Part shown: one piece after another, positions 1-9,997 of the stretch
Layout: each line of letters opens with the position of its first letter
How positions within the stretch are numbered: position 1 is the stretch's first letter
NCBI GenBank assembly: GCA_964554335.1
Contig: CAZKOF010000001.1
Coordinates: 18,899 to 82,898 of the forward strand
Length of the DNA stretch: 64,000 nt
Direction: 5' to 3'
Source of the DNA: UBA3263 sp964554335
GTDB lineage: Bacteria; Bacteroidota; Bacteroidia; Bacteroidales; Muribaculaceae
The notes under the pieces: generated by a model
Seen by the model: only the letters and a program-made list of their open reading frames with translations
Told to the model about the DNA's origin: nothing
Database searches by the model: none
Program-made: the position numbers and the translations under genes

Positions 1-681
1 CGTTGCCGTTCGGGCAGAACGGCTGCCAATGTTGACTATTTTGTAACGCTTTGTGAGGGCTATCGTCAACAACTCGTAGAGATTTTTCCCGAAGTTGCCG
101 ATAAGTTTATCAGTATTTATAATCCAATCTCCCGCATGGTTACGACAACCCTTGTGAAGCGTAAGGAGATTATCTATTTAGGACGTCTTTCATATGCTGA
201 TAAACGTGTAGATAATTTACTACGTGTGTTTGCACTGGTTACGGAGAAACATAAAGATTGGATTCTTAAAATCATCGGTGATGGTCCTGAACTGAGCAAT
301 CTTCAGCAGTTAGCTTACGATTTGGATCTTACGCGAGTGGAATTTTGTGGATATTCACGTAATCCGTCGCAATACCTTGCAACTGCGTCTATCCTCTGTC
401 TTACATCAGAAGTTGAGGGGTGGCCCATGTCTCTCGTCGAGGCCATGCAACACGGCGTCGCACCGATTGCCTACGGTTGTTCGGCCGGCGTTTGCGAGCT
501 ACTTGGCGACGGCCGCGGGGTTCTCGTCCCTACCGGCGACATTGACGGATATGCCACATCTCTGAGCGAGCTTATGGATTCTCCGAAGCTACGAAACCGA
601 ATTCTTGCTACGCATCCTGATTTTTTACATTCGTTAGATATACACAATATTATGCCTCAATGGTTGAAGCTATTTGTATAG
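1..681 (+). CDS. Glycosyltransferase family 4 (GT-B), 5' truncated by window edge
   Basis: The frame is open from base 1, so the N-terminal acceptor domain lies outside the window and the ATG at 136 is probably internal. The visible part is the C-terminal nucleotide-sugar-binding domain: YLGRLSYADKRVDNLL, then IIGDGP, then the E-x7-E signature in EVEGWPMSLVEAM, typical of retaining GT4 enzymes. It should transfer a sugar from a nucleotide donor during surface polysaccharide assembly on the cytoplasmic face of the membrane. The polymer-transferase-like gene that follows fits a capsule, O-antigen or similar cluster. The gene is AT-rich apart from a GC-rich stretch near 418-560. Family is secure; substrate unknown. 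Confidence 0.85.
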   Translation, partial: RCRSGRTAANVDYFVTLCEGYRQQLVEIFPEVADKFISIYNPISRMVTTTLVKRKEIIYLGRLSYADKRVDNLLRVFALVTEKHKDWILKIIGDGPELSNLQQLAYDLDLTRVEFCGYSRNPSQYLATASILCLTSEVEGWPMSLVEAMQHGVAPIAYGCSAGVCELLGDGRGVLVPTGDIDGYATSLSELMDSPKLRNRILATHPDFLHSLDIHNIMPQWLKLFV

Positions 682-694
682 CGCACATTATATT

Positions 695-1933
695 ATGCAT
701 TCAAAAAAGGTCAGACGGGCAGTAAATGCCATCAAACAACTATATGACGACATGCGGAGACGTATGTACAAACCGCTGTATGTTCCGTTGAAAGTGTTTC
801 GTGTTCGTCATAAAAAGCAAATATCAGTAGTTTTTCAGCTGGTAACGCTCAGCATATGGAAAACGGAATTGCTATATTTGGCAATGCTACGCCACCCTCG
901 TTTTGCTCCACAACTTGTAATAGTAAAATCGTCATATGAAAGCGATTGTGAGCGCATATGGGCTTATTGCAAGAAGAAAGGTTATGATGTCATCGAACTC
1001 GCTGAAGATGAGAACGTTTGTAAAGTGTTACATCCCGATATTGTCTTTTCACCCAAACCCTACGCTGATGCCAACGTGCCACAACATTCCTATTACAACA
1101 ATCTGAAGACATTGTATTGTTACTGTGATTATGCTATCCACAGTTCTGTCGAAAAATGGGCCGTCGATGCCCCGCTACTTCATTATTGTTGGCAAAATTA
1201 TTATGAAAACGAATTGAACCTCCGTACTTATGCAGCTCTGAGTTCTCAACGTAAATTTAACGGACTCGCCACGGGTCTGCCAATCATGGACGAGATACTC
1301 ATACCTAAATCACAAATTCCCGATCCATGGAAAGTGTCTCCCGGCAAGAAGCGCATAATATTCGCTCCGCATCACTCCATTAATCCGGAGAATTGGATAC
1401 AACTATCTACGTTTTTGACCACTGGCCCACTGATGCTTAAAATTGCTGAAAAGTATTCCGATCGTATTCAATGGGCTTTCAAACCTCATCCGTTGTTACG
1501 TGGAAAGCTCGAAAAAATATGGGGCAAAGAAGAAACGGATAATTATTATCGCCAATGGGCTGATGCATCATGGAGTCAGGTTGATGAAGGCGAATATCTC
1601 GGGTTATTTAAGCACTCCGACGCAATGATTCACGACTGCGGTTCGTTTGCAATGGAATATTTGGCAACCGATAATCCTGTGATGTTTCTTACACGCGTTG
1701 ACGGCTCCTCGGAAATGGGTGAGACGGTTAACGAAATGCGTCATCGGGCGCTTGACCTGCATTATCAAGGTGGCGATTGTGAGCATATTGAGAGGTTCAT
1801 TGAAATTGTCATCTCAGGTAACGACACTCTTAAAGCAGGACGGGCCCAATATACCCGTGATTTTTTAACGCCGCCCGGGGGCAAGTCGGCATGCGAGAAC
1901 ATTATTGATGCAATTCTCGGGAAAAAATCGTAA
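695..1933 (+). CDS. CDP-glycerol glycerophosphotransferase-like protein
   Basis: I start it at ATG 695; a TTG at 674 would overlap the preceding gene. The C-terminal half has the hallmarks of the TagB/TagF-like and capsule phosphotransferase superfamily: IIFAPHHSI, AFKPHPLL and SDAMIHDCGSFAMEYL. These residues bind the CDP-alditol donor and place the catalytic histidines in known members. The product is about 413 aa with no signal peptide, so it probably acts at the inner face of the membrane. It likely adds a glycerol-phosphate or similar phosphoalditol to a surface glycan. Composition is AT-rich like the preceding GT4, unlike the rest of the window. Its stop codon overlaps the -7 promoter box of the next gene. 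Confidence 0.75.
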   Translation: MHSKKVRRAVNAIKQLYDDMRRRMYKPLYVPLKVFRVRHKKQISVVFQLVTLSIWKTELLYLAMLRHPRFAPQLVIVKSSYESDCERIWAYCKKKGYDVIELAEDENVCKVLHPDIVFSPKPYADANVPQHSYYNNLKTLYCYCDYAIHSSVEKWAVDAPLLHYCWQNYYENELNLRTYAALSSQRKFNGLATGLPIMDEILIPKSQIPDPWKVSPGKKRIIFAPHHSINPENWIQLSTFLTTGPLMLKIAEKYSDRIQWAFKPHPLLRGKLEKIWGKEETDNYYRQWADASWSQVDEGEYLGLFKHSDAMIHDCGSFAMEYLATDNPVMFLTRVDGSSEMGETVNEMRHRALDLHYQGGDCEHIERFIEIVISGNDTLKAGRAQYTRDFLTPPGGKSACENIIDAILGKKS

Positions 1934-1938
1934 CTTTG
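1931..1938 (+). promoter_or_regulatory. Bacteroidota -7 promoter box TAACTTTG
   Basis: TAACTTTG matches the Bacteroidota sigma-ABfr -7 consensus TAnnTTTG and lies 29 bp upstream of the protease start at 1968. Its first three bases are the TAA stop of the preceding gene. No clear -33 box was seen. Confidence 0.7.
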
Positions 1939-1967
1939 CCAACAAACCATTTCAGACTTCACGCATT

Positions 1968-4900
1968 ATGATGAAAAAACTCCTGTCAGCAATGGCGCTT
2001 TTCGGCGCCACGCTTGCATCCGGGGCCGCAGATGCCCCTCTGTGGCTGCGTAATGCCTCAATCTCGCCCGACGGTTCGACGATTGCTTTCACCTACAAAG
2101 GTGACATCTTCACCGTGCCCGTCGGCGGCGGCCGCGCAACGCAGCTAACAACAGATGCCGCCTATGACACGCGTCCGTTCTGGAGTCCCGACGGCACCCG
2201 GATTGCTTTTAACTCGGACCGTTTCGATAATAACACCGACGTCTATGTCATGCCGGCAGGCGGCGGCACGTCCCGCAGGCTGACAACCAATTCGGCCAAG
2301 GAGCAACTGCTGGGCTGGCAGGGTAACGACACCATTATTTTCTCGACCAATCTTCTCCCGGACCGACAAGCCATGCAGGGTGCATTCCAGGCCCAGCTCT
2401 ACAAGGTCGGAGTCAGCAACCCGGCGCGCCCGGAAATGTTGTTCTCGTGGCCTGCCACGGCATTGAACATCGATTCGCAGGGGCGCATCCTCTTCCAGGA
2501 CCGCAAGGGCTATGAGGACGTGCTCCGCAAGCACGAGCACTCGTCGGGAACCGCCGACATCTGGCTCTACGACGGCGGCAAGTTCACTCAGCAGACTCAG
2601 TCGAATGTGCAAAATCAGAGCCCTGTCTGGGCGTCGGCCAATGAGTTCTACTATCTGACGGAAGATGGCAACGGCACGATGAACGTGCACCGTCGTGCCC
2701 TCGGGGCATCGACCTCCACGCCGCTGACCCGCTTCGAGCGCCACCCGGTGCGTTCGCTCTCGGCGGCAAATAACGGCACCCTCGCATTCTCCTGGAATGG
2801 CGAGCTCTACACCCTGGCTCCCGGAGCCAACGAACCGCAGAAGGTCAACGTGGAGATTATTGCCGACAAGTTCACTCCCGAGGTTGTCAAATCGTCGAGC
2901 AGCTACAACGCCCGTTCGGTCAGCGTCAGCCCCGACGGTGAGGAAATCGCGTTTATCCATGCCGGCGACGTCTATGTCACGTCGGTAAAATATAAAACGA
3001 CCAAGCGAATCACCAACACGCCCGAGCAGGAGCGCAACGTCGACTTCGCTCCCGACGGTCGCTCGCTGGTTTATGACTCGGAACGCGGCGGTCTCTGGCA
3101 ACTGTTCACGTCGACGCTCGCCGACAAGAAGGAGAAGCATTTCACCTATGCCACCGACATCGTCGAGAAGCCTCTTTACGCCTCAAAGGACTCTCTGCCG
3201 GCATTCCAGCCCGCATATTCGCCCGACGGCAAGAAGATTGCATTTCTTGAGAACCGTCAGGAGTTGCGGGTAATCGACGCCGACGGCAAAAATGTCAAGA
3301 CGGTGCTCGACGGCAAGTATAACTATTCATATACCGACGGCGACATCTCCTTTGAATGGGCTCCCGACTCGCGCTGGCTGCTGATTGACTATATCGGCAC
3401 GGGCGGCTGGAACAACACCGACATCGCACTTGTCAGCGCCGACGGCAAAGAGGTTGTAGACCTCACCGAGAGCGGCTACTCCGACGGCGGCGCCAAGTGG
3501 GCCCTCGGAGGCAAGGCCGTGCTCTGGTCCACGGATCGCAACGGTTATCGCAGCCACGGCTCCTGGGGGGCGCAGGACGATGTATATGCGATGTTTCTTG
3601 ACGGCGAGGCCTATGACCGCTTCCGCATGAGCGAAGAGGAAGTGGCCCTGGCCGATGCCGACAAGAAGGACGACAAGAAAAAGGATGACGACAAGGATAA
3701 AGACGACGAAAAGGAGAAGAAAGAGAAGGTCAAGCCTCTGGAATTCGATCTGGCCAACGCCAAGTACCGCATCGTGCGTCTGACTCCCGGCGCCGGCTTC
3801 TATGGCGACTATTTGCTCAGCAACGACGGCACTAAATTTTACTATATCAAGGACGGTGACCTCTGGGTAAAGGATATCCGAAAGGGCGACACAAAAGTGC
3901 TGACCTCGGGAGCGGGATATAGCTCGCTCGAACCGGACTCGAAAGGTGAGAACGCATATCTCGGCGGTTGGCAGATTGCCAAAATCAACCTCGGCTCAGG
4001 CTCGAAAGAGACCGTTGAGTTCGCTGCCGACCGCGACTACTCGCCGGCACGTGAGCGCGAATATATTTTCGACCACATGCACAAGCAGGTCAAAGACAAG
4101 TTCTATGACGCCAACCTCCACGGAGTCGACTGGGATTTCTATGGCCGCGAATATCGCCGCTTCCTGCCCCACATCGACAACAATTACGACTTCGCGGAGT
4201 TGCTCAGCGAAATTCTCGGCGAACTGAACGCCTCGCATACCGGCGGCCGCTATTACGCCCCCGGCGCCGGACGTCAGACCGCCTCGCTCGGCGCTTTCTA
4301 TGACCCCGACCATAAGGGCGACGGCCTGAAAGTTGCCGAAGTCATCAACCGCGGACCCCTCGCCGCCAAGTCCGCCTCGGTCAAGCCCGGCGACATCATT
4401 CTTGCAATCGACGGCACCGAAATCCGGGCGGGCAGCGACTACTATCCCCTGCTCGAAGCCAAAGCCGGCAAGCGCACACGCCTGACCGTCAAGCGCCGCG
4501 GCGGCAAGACAGAGGATATCACGGTCAAACCTATATCGCAGGGCGCCGTTTCCGGCCTGCTCTACCGCCGTTGGGTTGAACGCAACCAGCACGTGGTCGA
4601 CTCCCTCTCCGGCGGGCGCATCGGCTACGTACACGTCCGGGGCATGGATTCTCCGAGCTTCCGCGAAGTCTTTTCGGAACTGCTCGGCAAGTACCGCAAC
4701 TGCGACGCCGTAGTTGTCGACACCCGCTGGAACGGCGGTGGATGGCTCCATAACGACATTGCCATTCTTCTCAGCGGAAAGGAATATGTTCGATTCACTC
4801 CGCGCGGCCAATATATCGGCTCGGAGCCTTTTACGCAGTGGACCAAACCCTCGGCGATGCTCGTCAACGAAAGCAACTACTCGGACGCCCACGGCACACC

Positions 4901-5177
4901 GTTCGTCTACAAGACCCTCGGCCTGGGCAAGCTCGTTGGCGCCCCGGTGCCGGGAACGATGACCGCCGTATGGTGGGAAAATCAGGTTGACCCGTCGCTC
5001 GTATTCGGCATTCCGCAGGTAACCTCGCGCGGCATGGACGGCACGGTTCTCGAGAACACCCAGCTCAACCCCGACGTCATTGTCTACAACAACCCTGCGT
5101 CGGTTATCAACGGCACCGATGACCAGCTCATCGCCGCCGTAAAGACCCTCCTCTCCCAACTCCCCGCCGCGGAATAA
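1968..5177 (+). CDS. Tricorn-like S41 peptidase with beta-propeller and PDZ domains
   Basis: This predicted exported protease has 1,069 aa from ATG 1968; the open frame extends to 1905, but the promoter lies between. A signal peptide (MMKKLLSAMALFGATLASGA) is followed by TolB/tricorn-type propeller repeats with SPDG motifs. A Lys/Asp/Glu-rich linker follows near residues 563-590. Next come a region carrying His757 in ASHTGG, a PDZ domain (VKPGDIILAIDG) and a C-terminal S41 core with VVDTRWNGGGW. Ser972 in NYSDAHG fits the tricorn nucleophile. Periplasmic degradation of peptides is the likely role. A strong terminator follows. Confidence 0.88.
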   Translation: MMKKLLSAMALFGATLASGAADAPLWLRNASISPDGSTIAFTYKGDIFTVPVGGGRATQLTTDAAYDTRPFWSPDGTRIAFNSDRFDNNTDVYVMPAGGGTSRRLTTNSAKEQLLGWQGNDTIIFSTNLLPDRQAMQGAFQAQLYKVGVSNPARPEMLFSWPATALNIDSQGRILFQDRKGYEDVLRKHEHSSGTADIWLYDGGKFTQQTQSNVQNQSPVWASANEFYYLTEDGNGTMNVHRRALGASTSTPLTRFERHPVRSLSAANNGTLAFSWNGELYTLAPGANEPQKVNVEIIADKFTPEVVKSSSSYNARSVSVSPDGEEIAFIHAGDVYVTSVKYKTTKRITNTPEQERNVDFAPDGRSLVYDSERGGLWQLFTSTLADKKEKHFTYATDIVEKPLYASKDSLPAFQPAYSPDGKKIAFLENRQELRVIDADGKNVKTVLDGKYNYSYTDGDISFEWAPDSRWLLIDYIGTGGWNNTDIALVSADGKEVVDLTESGYSDGGAKWALGGKAVLWSTDRNGYRSHGSWGAQDDVYAMFLDGEAYDRFRMSEEEVALADADKKDDKKKDDDKDKDDEKEKKEKVKPLEFDLANAKYRIVRLTPGAGFYGDYLLSNDGTKFYYIKDGDLWVKDIRKGDTKVLTSGAGYSSLEPDSKGENAYLGGWQIAKINLGSGSKETVEFAADRDYSPAREREYIFDHMHKQVKDKFYDANLHGVDWDFYGREYRRFLPHIDNNYDFAELLSEILGELNASHTGGRYYAPGAGRQTASLGAFYDPDHKGDGLKVAEVINRGPLAAKSASVKPGDIILAIDGTEIRAGSDYYPLLEAKAGKRTRLTVKRRGGKTEDITVKPISQGAVSGLLYRRWVERNQHVVDSLSGGRIGYVHVRGMDSPSFREVFSELLGKYRNCDAVVVDTRWNGGGWLHNDIAILLSGKEYVRFTPRGQYIGSEPFTQWTKPSAMLVNESNYSDAHGTPFVYKTLGLGKLVGAPVPGTMTAVWWENQVDPSLVFGIPQVTSRGMDGTVLENTQLNPDVIVYNNPASVINGTDDQLIAAVKTLLSQLPAAE

Positions 5178-5199
5178 CCGATCCGCGCAAACCAAGATG

Positions 5200-5245
5200 A
5201 GCCCCCGCGCAGAGCGTTCTCAAGTCTCTGCGCGGGGGCTTTCTC
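5200..5245 (+). terminator. Rho-independent terminator after the tricorn-like gene
   Basis: A nearly perfect GC-rich stem pairs 5201-5214 (GCCCCCGCGCAGAG) with 5226-5239 around an 11-nt loop, followed by a short T-rich tail. It sits 23 bp after the stop codon. Confidence 0.8.
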
Positions 5246-5325
5246 CATGTCGCGGTCATAGCTCTGTTGAACCCGCGGCGCGTGCGCCGCCCTGAATTCT
5301 ACGGTCGCCACGTTCTTTTGCGTCG

Positions 5326-5333
5326 TAACTTTG
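5326..5333 (+). promoter_or_regulatory. -7 promoter box for the putative RNA at 5339-5680
   Basis: TAACTTTG matches TAnnTTTG exactly. No credible ORF follows; the next strong feature is the terminator at 5621-5680. This suggests a separate transcript of about 340 nt. A -33 box is not clear. Confidence 0.6.
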
Positions 5334-5338
5334 CACTC

Positions 5339-5680
5339 GTTCGCAGCGGACTGAAGCGTCAGCGCTCCGGACTAAGTGAAATCAATGTTTGGGCGGGGCT
5401 GTGACCGCCCGGTCGAGGTCTGCACACGTGCGGATACCGAAACCCGACAATGCAGCGAAGAGCACATCAGGGCCGAAGTGGGGAGGGACCCCTGCCAACG
5501 TCCGTAACAAGTCTGAATCCACCATGAGCGCGCGGCGATCCGTCCCGGTCGCTGCCAACCATACCCGGACAGGTCGCGGGAGAGGAGGAATGTACCCGAT
5601 CGGCAATGCAGGTCCCCCACAAAAAGCGGGCCCCGAAGTCGGAGAACTGGGCATTCTCCGACCGGGACCCGCTTTTTTTT
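5339..5680 (+). ncRNA. Putative stand-alone structured RNA, family not recognised
   Basis: The interval runs from a consensus -7 box to a strong intrinsic terminator and lacks a credible ORF. It shows nested pairing: 5478-5483 with 5615-5620 plus 5491-5495 with 5608-5612, enclosing 5500-5504 with 5566-5570, which encloses the hairpin 5532-5538/5549-5555. A local stem joins 5391-5396 to 5405-5410. I could not find the conserved cores of RNase P RNA, tmRNA (no tag ORF or tRNA-like end), the SRP Alu/GGAA loop, or a cobalamin box. A 6S-type or Bacteroidales-1-type RNA remains possible. The next gene has its own promoter, so this is unlikely to be a simple leader. The ends are estimates. Confidence 0.5.
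5621..5680 (+). terminator. Strong intrinsic terminator ending the putative RNA
   Basis: An outer stem pairs AAAAAGCGGG (5621-5630) with CCCGCTTTTT (5668-5677), and an inner 9-bp stem pairs 5638-5646 with 5654-5662. Eight T residues follow at 5673-5680. The A run on the 5' side means it could also work on the minus strand. Confidence 0.85.
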
Positions 5681-5782
5681 ACCCTCTCCTCTTATATTGC
5701 CGGCTCCGATTCCGAAACATCCACAATGCGCGTGTAAATATGTGCAAATCCAATTATTCGGAGAGCGGGGATAGACGAATTT

Positions 5783-5814
5783 TTTGTCGGATTGCGTAAA
5801 AAATGCTATCTTTG
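5783..5814 (+). promoter_or_regulatory. Promoter of mutAB (-33 TTTG, -7 TATCTTTG)
   Basis: TTTG at 5783-5786 and TATCTTTG at 5807-5814 are separated by 20 bp, the usual Bacteroidota arrangement. The mutA start follows 35 bp downstream, so mutAB does not depend on read-through from the RNA upstream. Confidence 0.8.
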
Positions 5815-5849
5815 CGGATAGATAACAGTATAACCTTATAACCAACAAC

Positions 5850-7699
5850 ATGGCAGAACATAACGAAAAACTTTTTGACATGTTTCCCCCGGTTAGCTAT
5901 GAAGAGTGGCGCGCTAAGGTCGACGTTGACCTTAAAGGCGTTCCTTTCGAGAAGAAGCTCGTTTGGCGCACCAACGAGGGGTTCAATGTCAACCCGATGT
6001 ACCGTCGCGAGGATATTGCCGATTTCAAGACAACCGACAGCCTCCCGGGAGAGTTCCCCTACGTTCGCGGCACGCGTGCTGACAATGACTGGATCATTCG
6101 TCAGGAGATTATCGCAGACAATGCGGCCGACGCCAACGCGAAGGCGCTTGACGTACTCCAAAAGGGGGCGACATCTATCGGCTGGCACATGCCGGAGGTA
6201 ACGGCCGAGGCAGTAGCTACGTTCCTAAACGGCATCGACCTGGCGAAGACGGAGGTCAACCTGAGCTGCTGCATGCGCAAGGTCGCGGACCTGACCGGCC
6301 TGCTGGTCGAGTATGTTGTCAGCGCCGGCGCTGCGGAGACATTCCGCGGCAGCGTTCGCTTCAATCCGTGGAAGCGCGAGCTGAAACATGGCAGCAAGTC
6401 TCCCCTGGACCCCGTTGCCTCGGCAACGGCCCTGCTTGCGATTGCCGCTCCGGTCAAGAATCTGCGCGTTCTCAGCGTAGATTCCGAACTCTTCACCAAT
6501 GGCGGTGCCTACATCTATCAGGAACTCGGCTATGCGCTGAGCTGGGGTGCACAGTGGATGACCCTGCTGACCGATGCCGGCATGGGCGCCGACGAGATTG
6601 CCTCGCGCATCAAGTTCAACATGGGCATCTCGACGAACTATTTCATGGAACTCGCAAAGTTCCGCGCCGCCCGTCTGCTATGGGCGCAGATTGTCGAACA
6701 GTATAAGCCGGCAAGCACCGAGGCATGCAAGATGCACGTTCACGCGTCGACGTCGAAGTATAACCAGACTATCTATGACGCCCATGTGAACCTTCTGCGA
6801 AGCCAGACCGAGGCAATGAGCGCTGCTCTTGCCGGAGTTGACTCCATCACGGTTACGCCGTTTGACACCCCCTATAAGACTCCCGACGATTTTTCGGAGC
6901 GCATTGCCCGCAACCAGCAGCTGCTGCTCAAGGAAGAGAGCCATTTGGACAAGGTCGTCGACCCTGCCGGCGGTTCATATTATATAGAGACACTGACCTT
7001 GAGCCTGGCCAACGAAGCGTGGAAACTTTTCCTCGGCATTGAGGACGAGGGCGGTTTTGCGAAGGCAGTCTGCGAAGGTAAAATTCAAGCAGCCGTCAAC
7101 GAGAGCAACACCAAGCGTCATGCCGACATGGCGCGCCGCAAGGAGATCCTTCTCGGCACCAACCAGTTCCCGAACATCAACGAGATGGCGGCAGAAAAAA
7201 TCGAAACCGGCGGCGAAGGCTGCGGTTGCGGCTGCCACCACGACGAGACAGAAGTATGCGGCGGCATCACCGGCTCACGCCTGGCTGAAGACTTCGAGCA
7301 ACTGCGTTTGGCCACGGAGCACGCCGCCAATCGCCCGAAAGTCTTCATGCTGACCATCGGCAACCTGGCGATGCGCCTGGCGCGCTCGCAGTTCTCGGGC
7401 AACTTCTTCGGATGTGCCGGCTACGAGATTATCGACAACAACGGCTTCAAGACCGTTGGCGAAGGCATTGACGCCGCCGTGGCTGCCGGAGCGGACATCG
7501 TTGTGCTCTGCTCGTCAGACGATGAATATGCGGAATATGCACCCGAGGCGTTCAAACTCCTTGACGGTCGCGCCGACTTCGTAGTTGCCGGTGCTCCCGC
7601 CTGTGCCGACGACCTCAAAGCTCTTGGAATCGAAAACTTCATCCATGTTCGCAGCAATGTTCTCGAAACCCTGCGCGACTTTAACAAAAAGCTCTTGAA

Positions 7700-7703
<4 letters not shown>
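5850..7703 (+). CDS. mutA: Methylmalonyl-CoA mutase small (beta) subunit
   Basis: This 617-aa protein is the non-catalytic partner of the heterodimeric B12-dependent mutase that interconverts succinyl-CoA and (R)-methylmalonyl-CoA. In Bacteroidales that reaction feeds propionate formation. The TIM-barrel region resembles MutB (FNMGISTNYFMELAKFRAAR, DPAGGSYY), and a degenerate flavodoxin-like domain occupies the C-terminus without the DxHxxG cobalamin motif, as expected for this subunit. The linker between the domains holds a cluster GCGCGCHH starting at residue 457, with a further Cys nearby. The stop overlaps the mutB ATG by 4 nt, indicating translational coupling and 1:1 production. Confidence 0.95.
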
Positions 7704-9844
<2,141 letters not shown>

Positions 9845-9867
9845 AAAATAGTCCGGATAGCTTTATT

Positions 9868-9910
9868 GCCCGGGTGAGGCGACCGAGTAGTCGCTGCACC
9901 CGGGCTTTTT
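9868..9910 (+). terminator. Rho-independent terminator after mutB
   Basis: A 9-bp stem GCCCGGGTG (9868-9876) pairs with CACCCGGGC (9897-9905), with further pairing inside, followed by TTTTT at 9906-9910. Confidence 0.88.
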
Positions 9911-9965
9911 GTTTTGGGAGTAATGGGACTATTGGAAAGGGGTTTTATTTGTCATTTCTTTTTTG

Positions 9966-9973
9966 TAACTTTG
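9966..9973 (+). promoter_or_regulatory. -7 promoter box TAACTTTG upstream of glnS
   Basis: An exact TAnnTTTG match, 24 bp before the glnS ATG. TTTG at 9948-9951 is closer than the usual spacing, so the -33 element is uncertain. Confidence 0.72.
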
Positions 9974-9997
9974 CGGTCTTAAACAGAGTATTGAATT

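Noticed and set aside
3996..5195. Long minus-strand ORF (399 codons) opposite the tricorn-like protease gene, and a similar one at 2145-3140
   Set aside because: They are mirror images of a GC-rich coding strand, with no domain, signal or ribosome-binding context; the plus-strand frame has clear domains over the whole length.
5339..5680. Cobalamin riboswitch controlling mutAB
   Set aside because: No B12-box-like or GCCACUG-like core could be found, and mutA has its own promoter downstream of the terminator.
5372..5881. Minus-strand ORFs across the putative RNA (169 and 90 codons)
   Set aside because: Proline/arginine-rich translations without family features, running through a terminator and into the mutA start; better explained by RNA structure.
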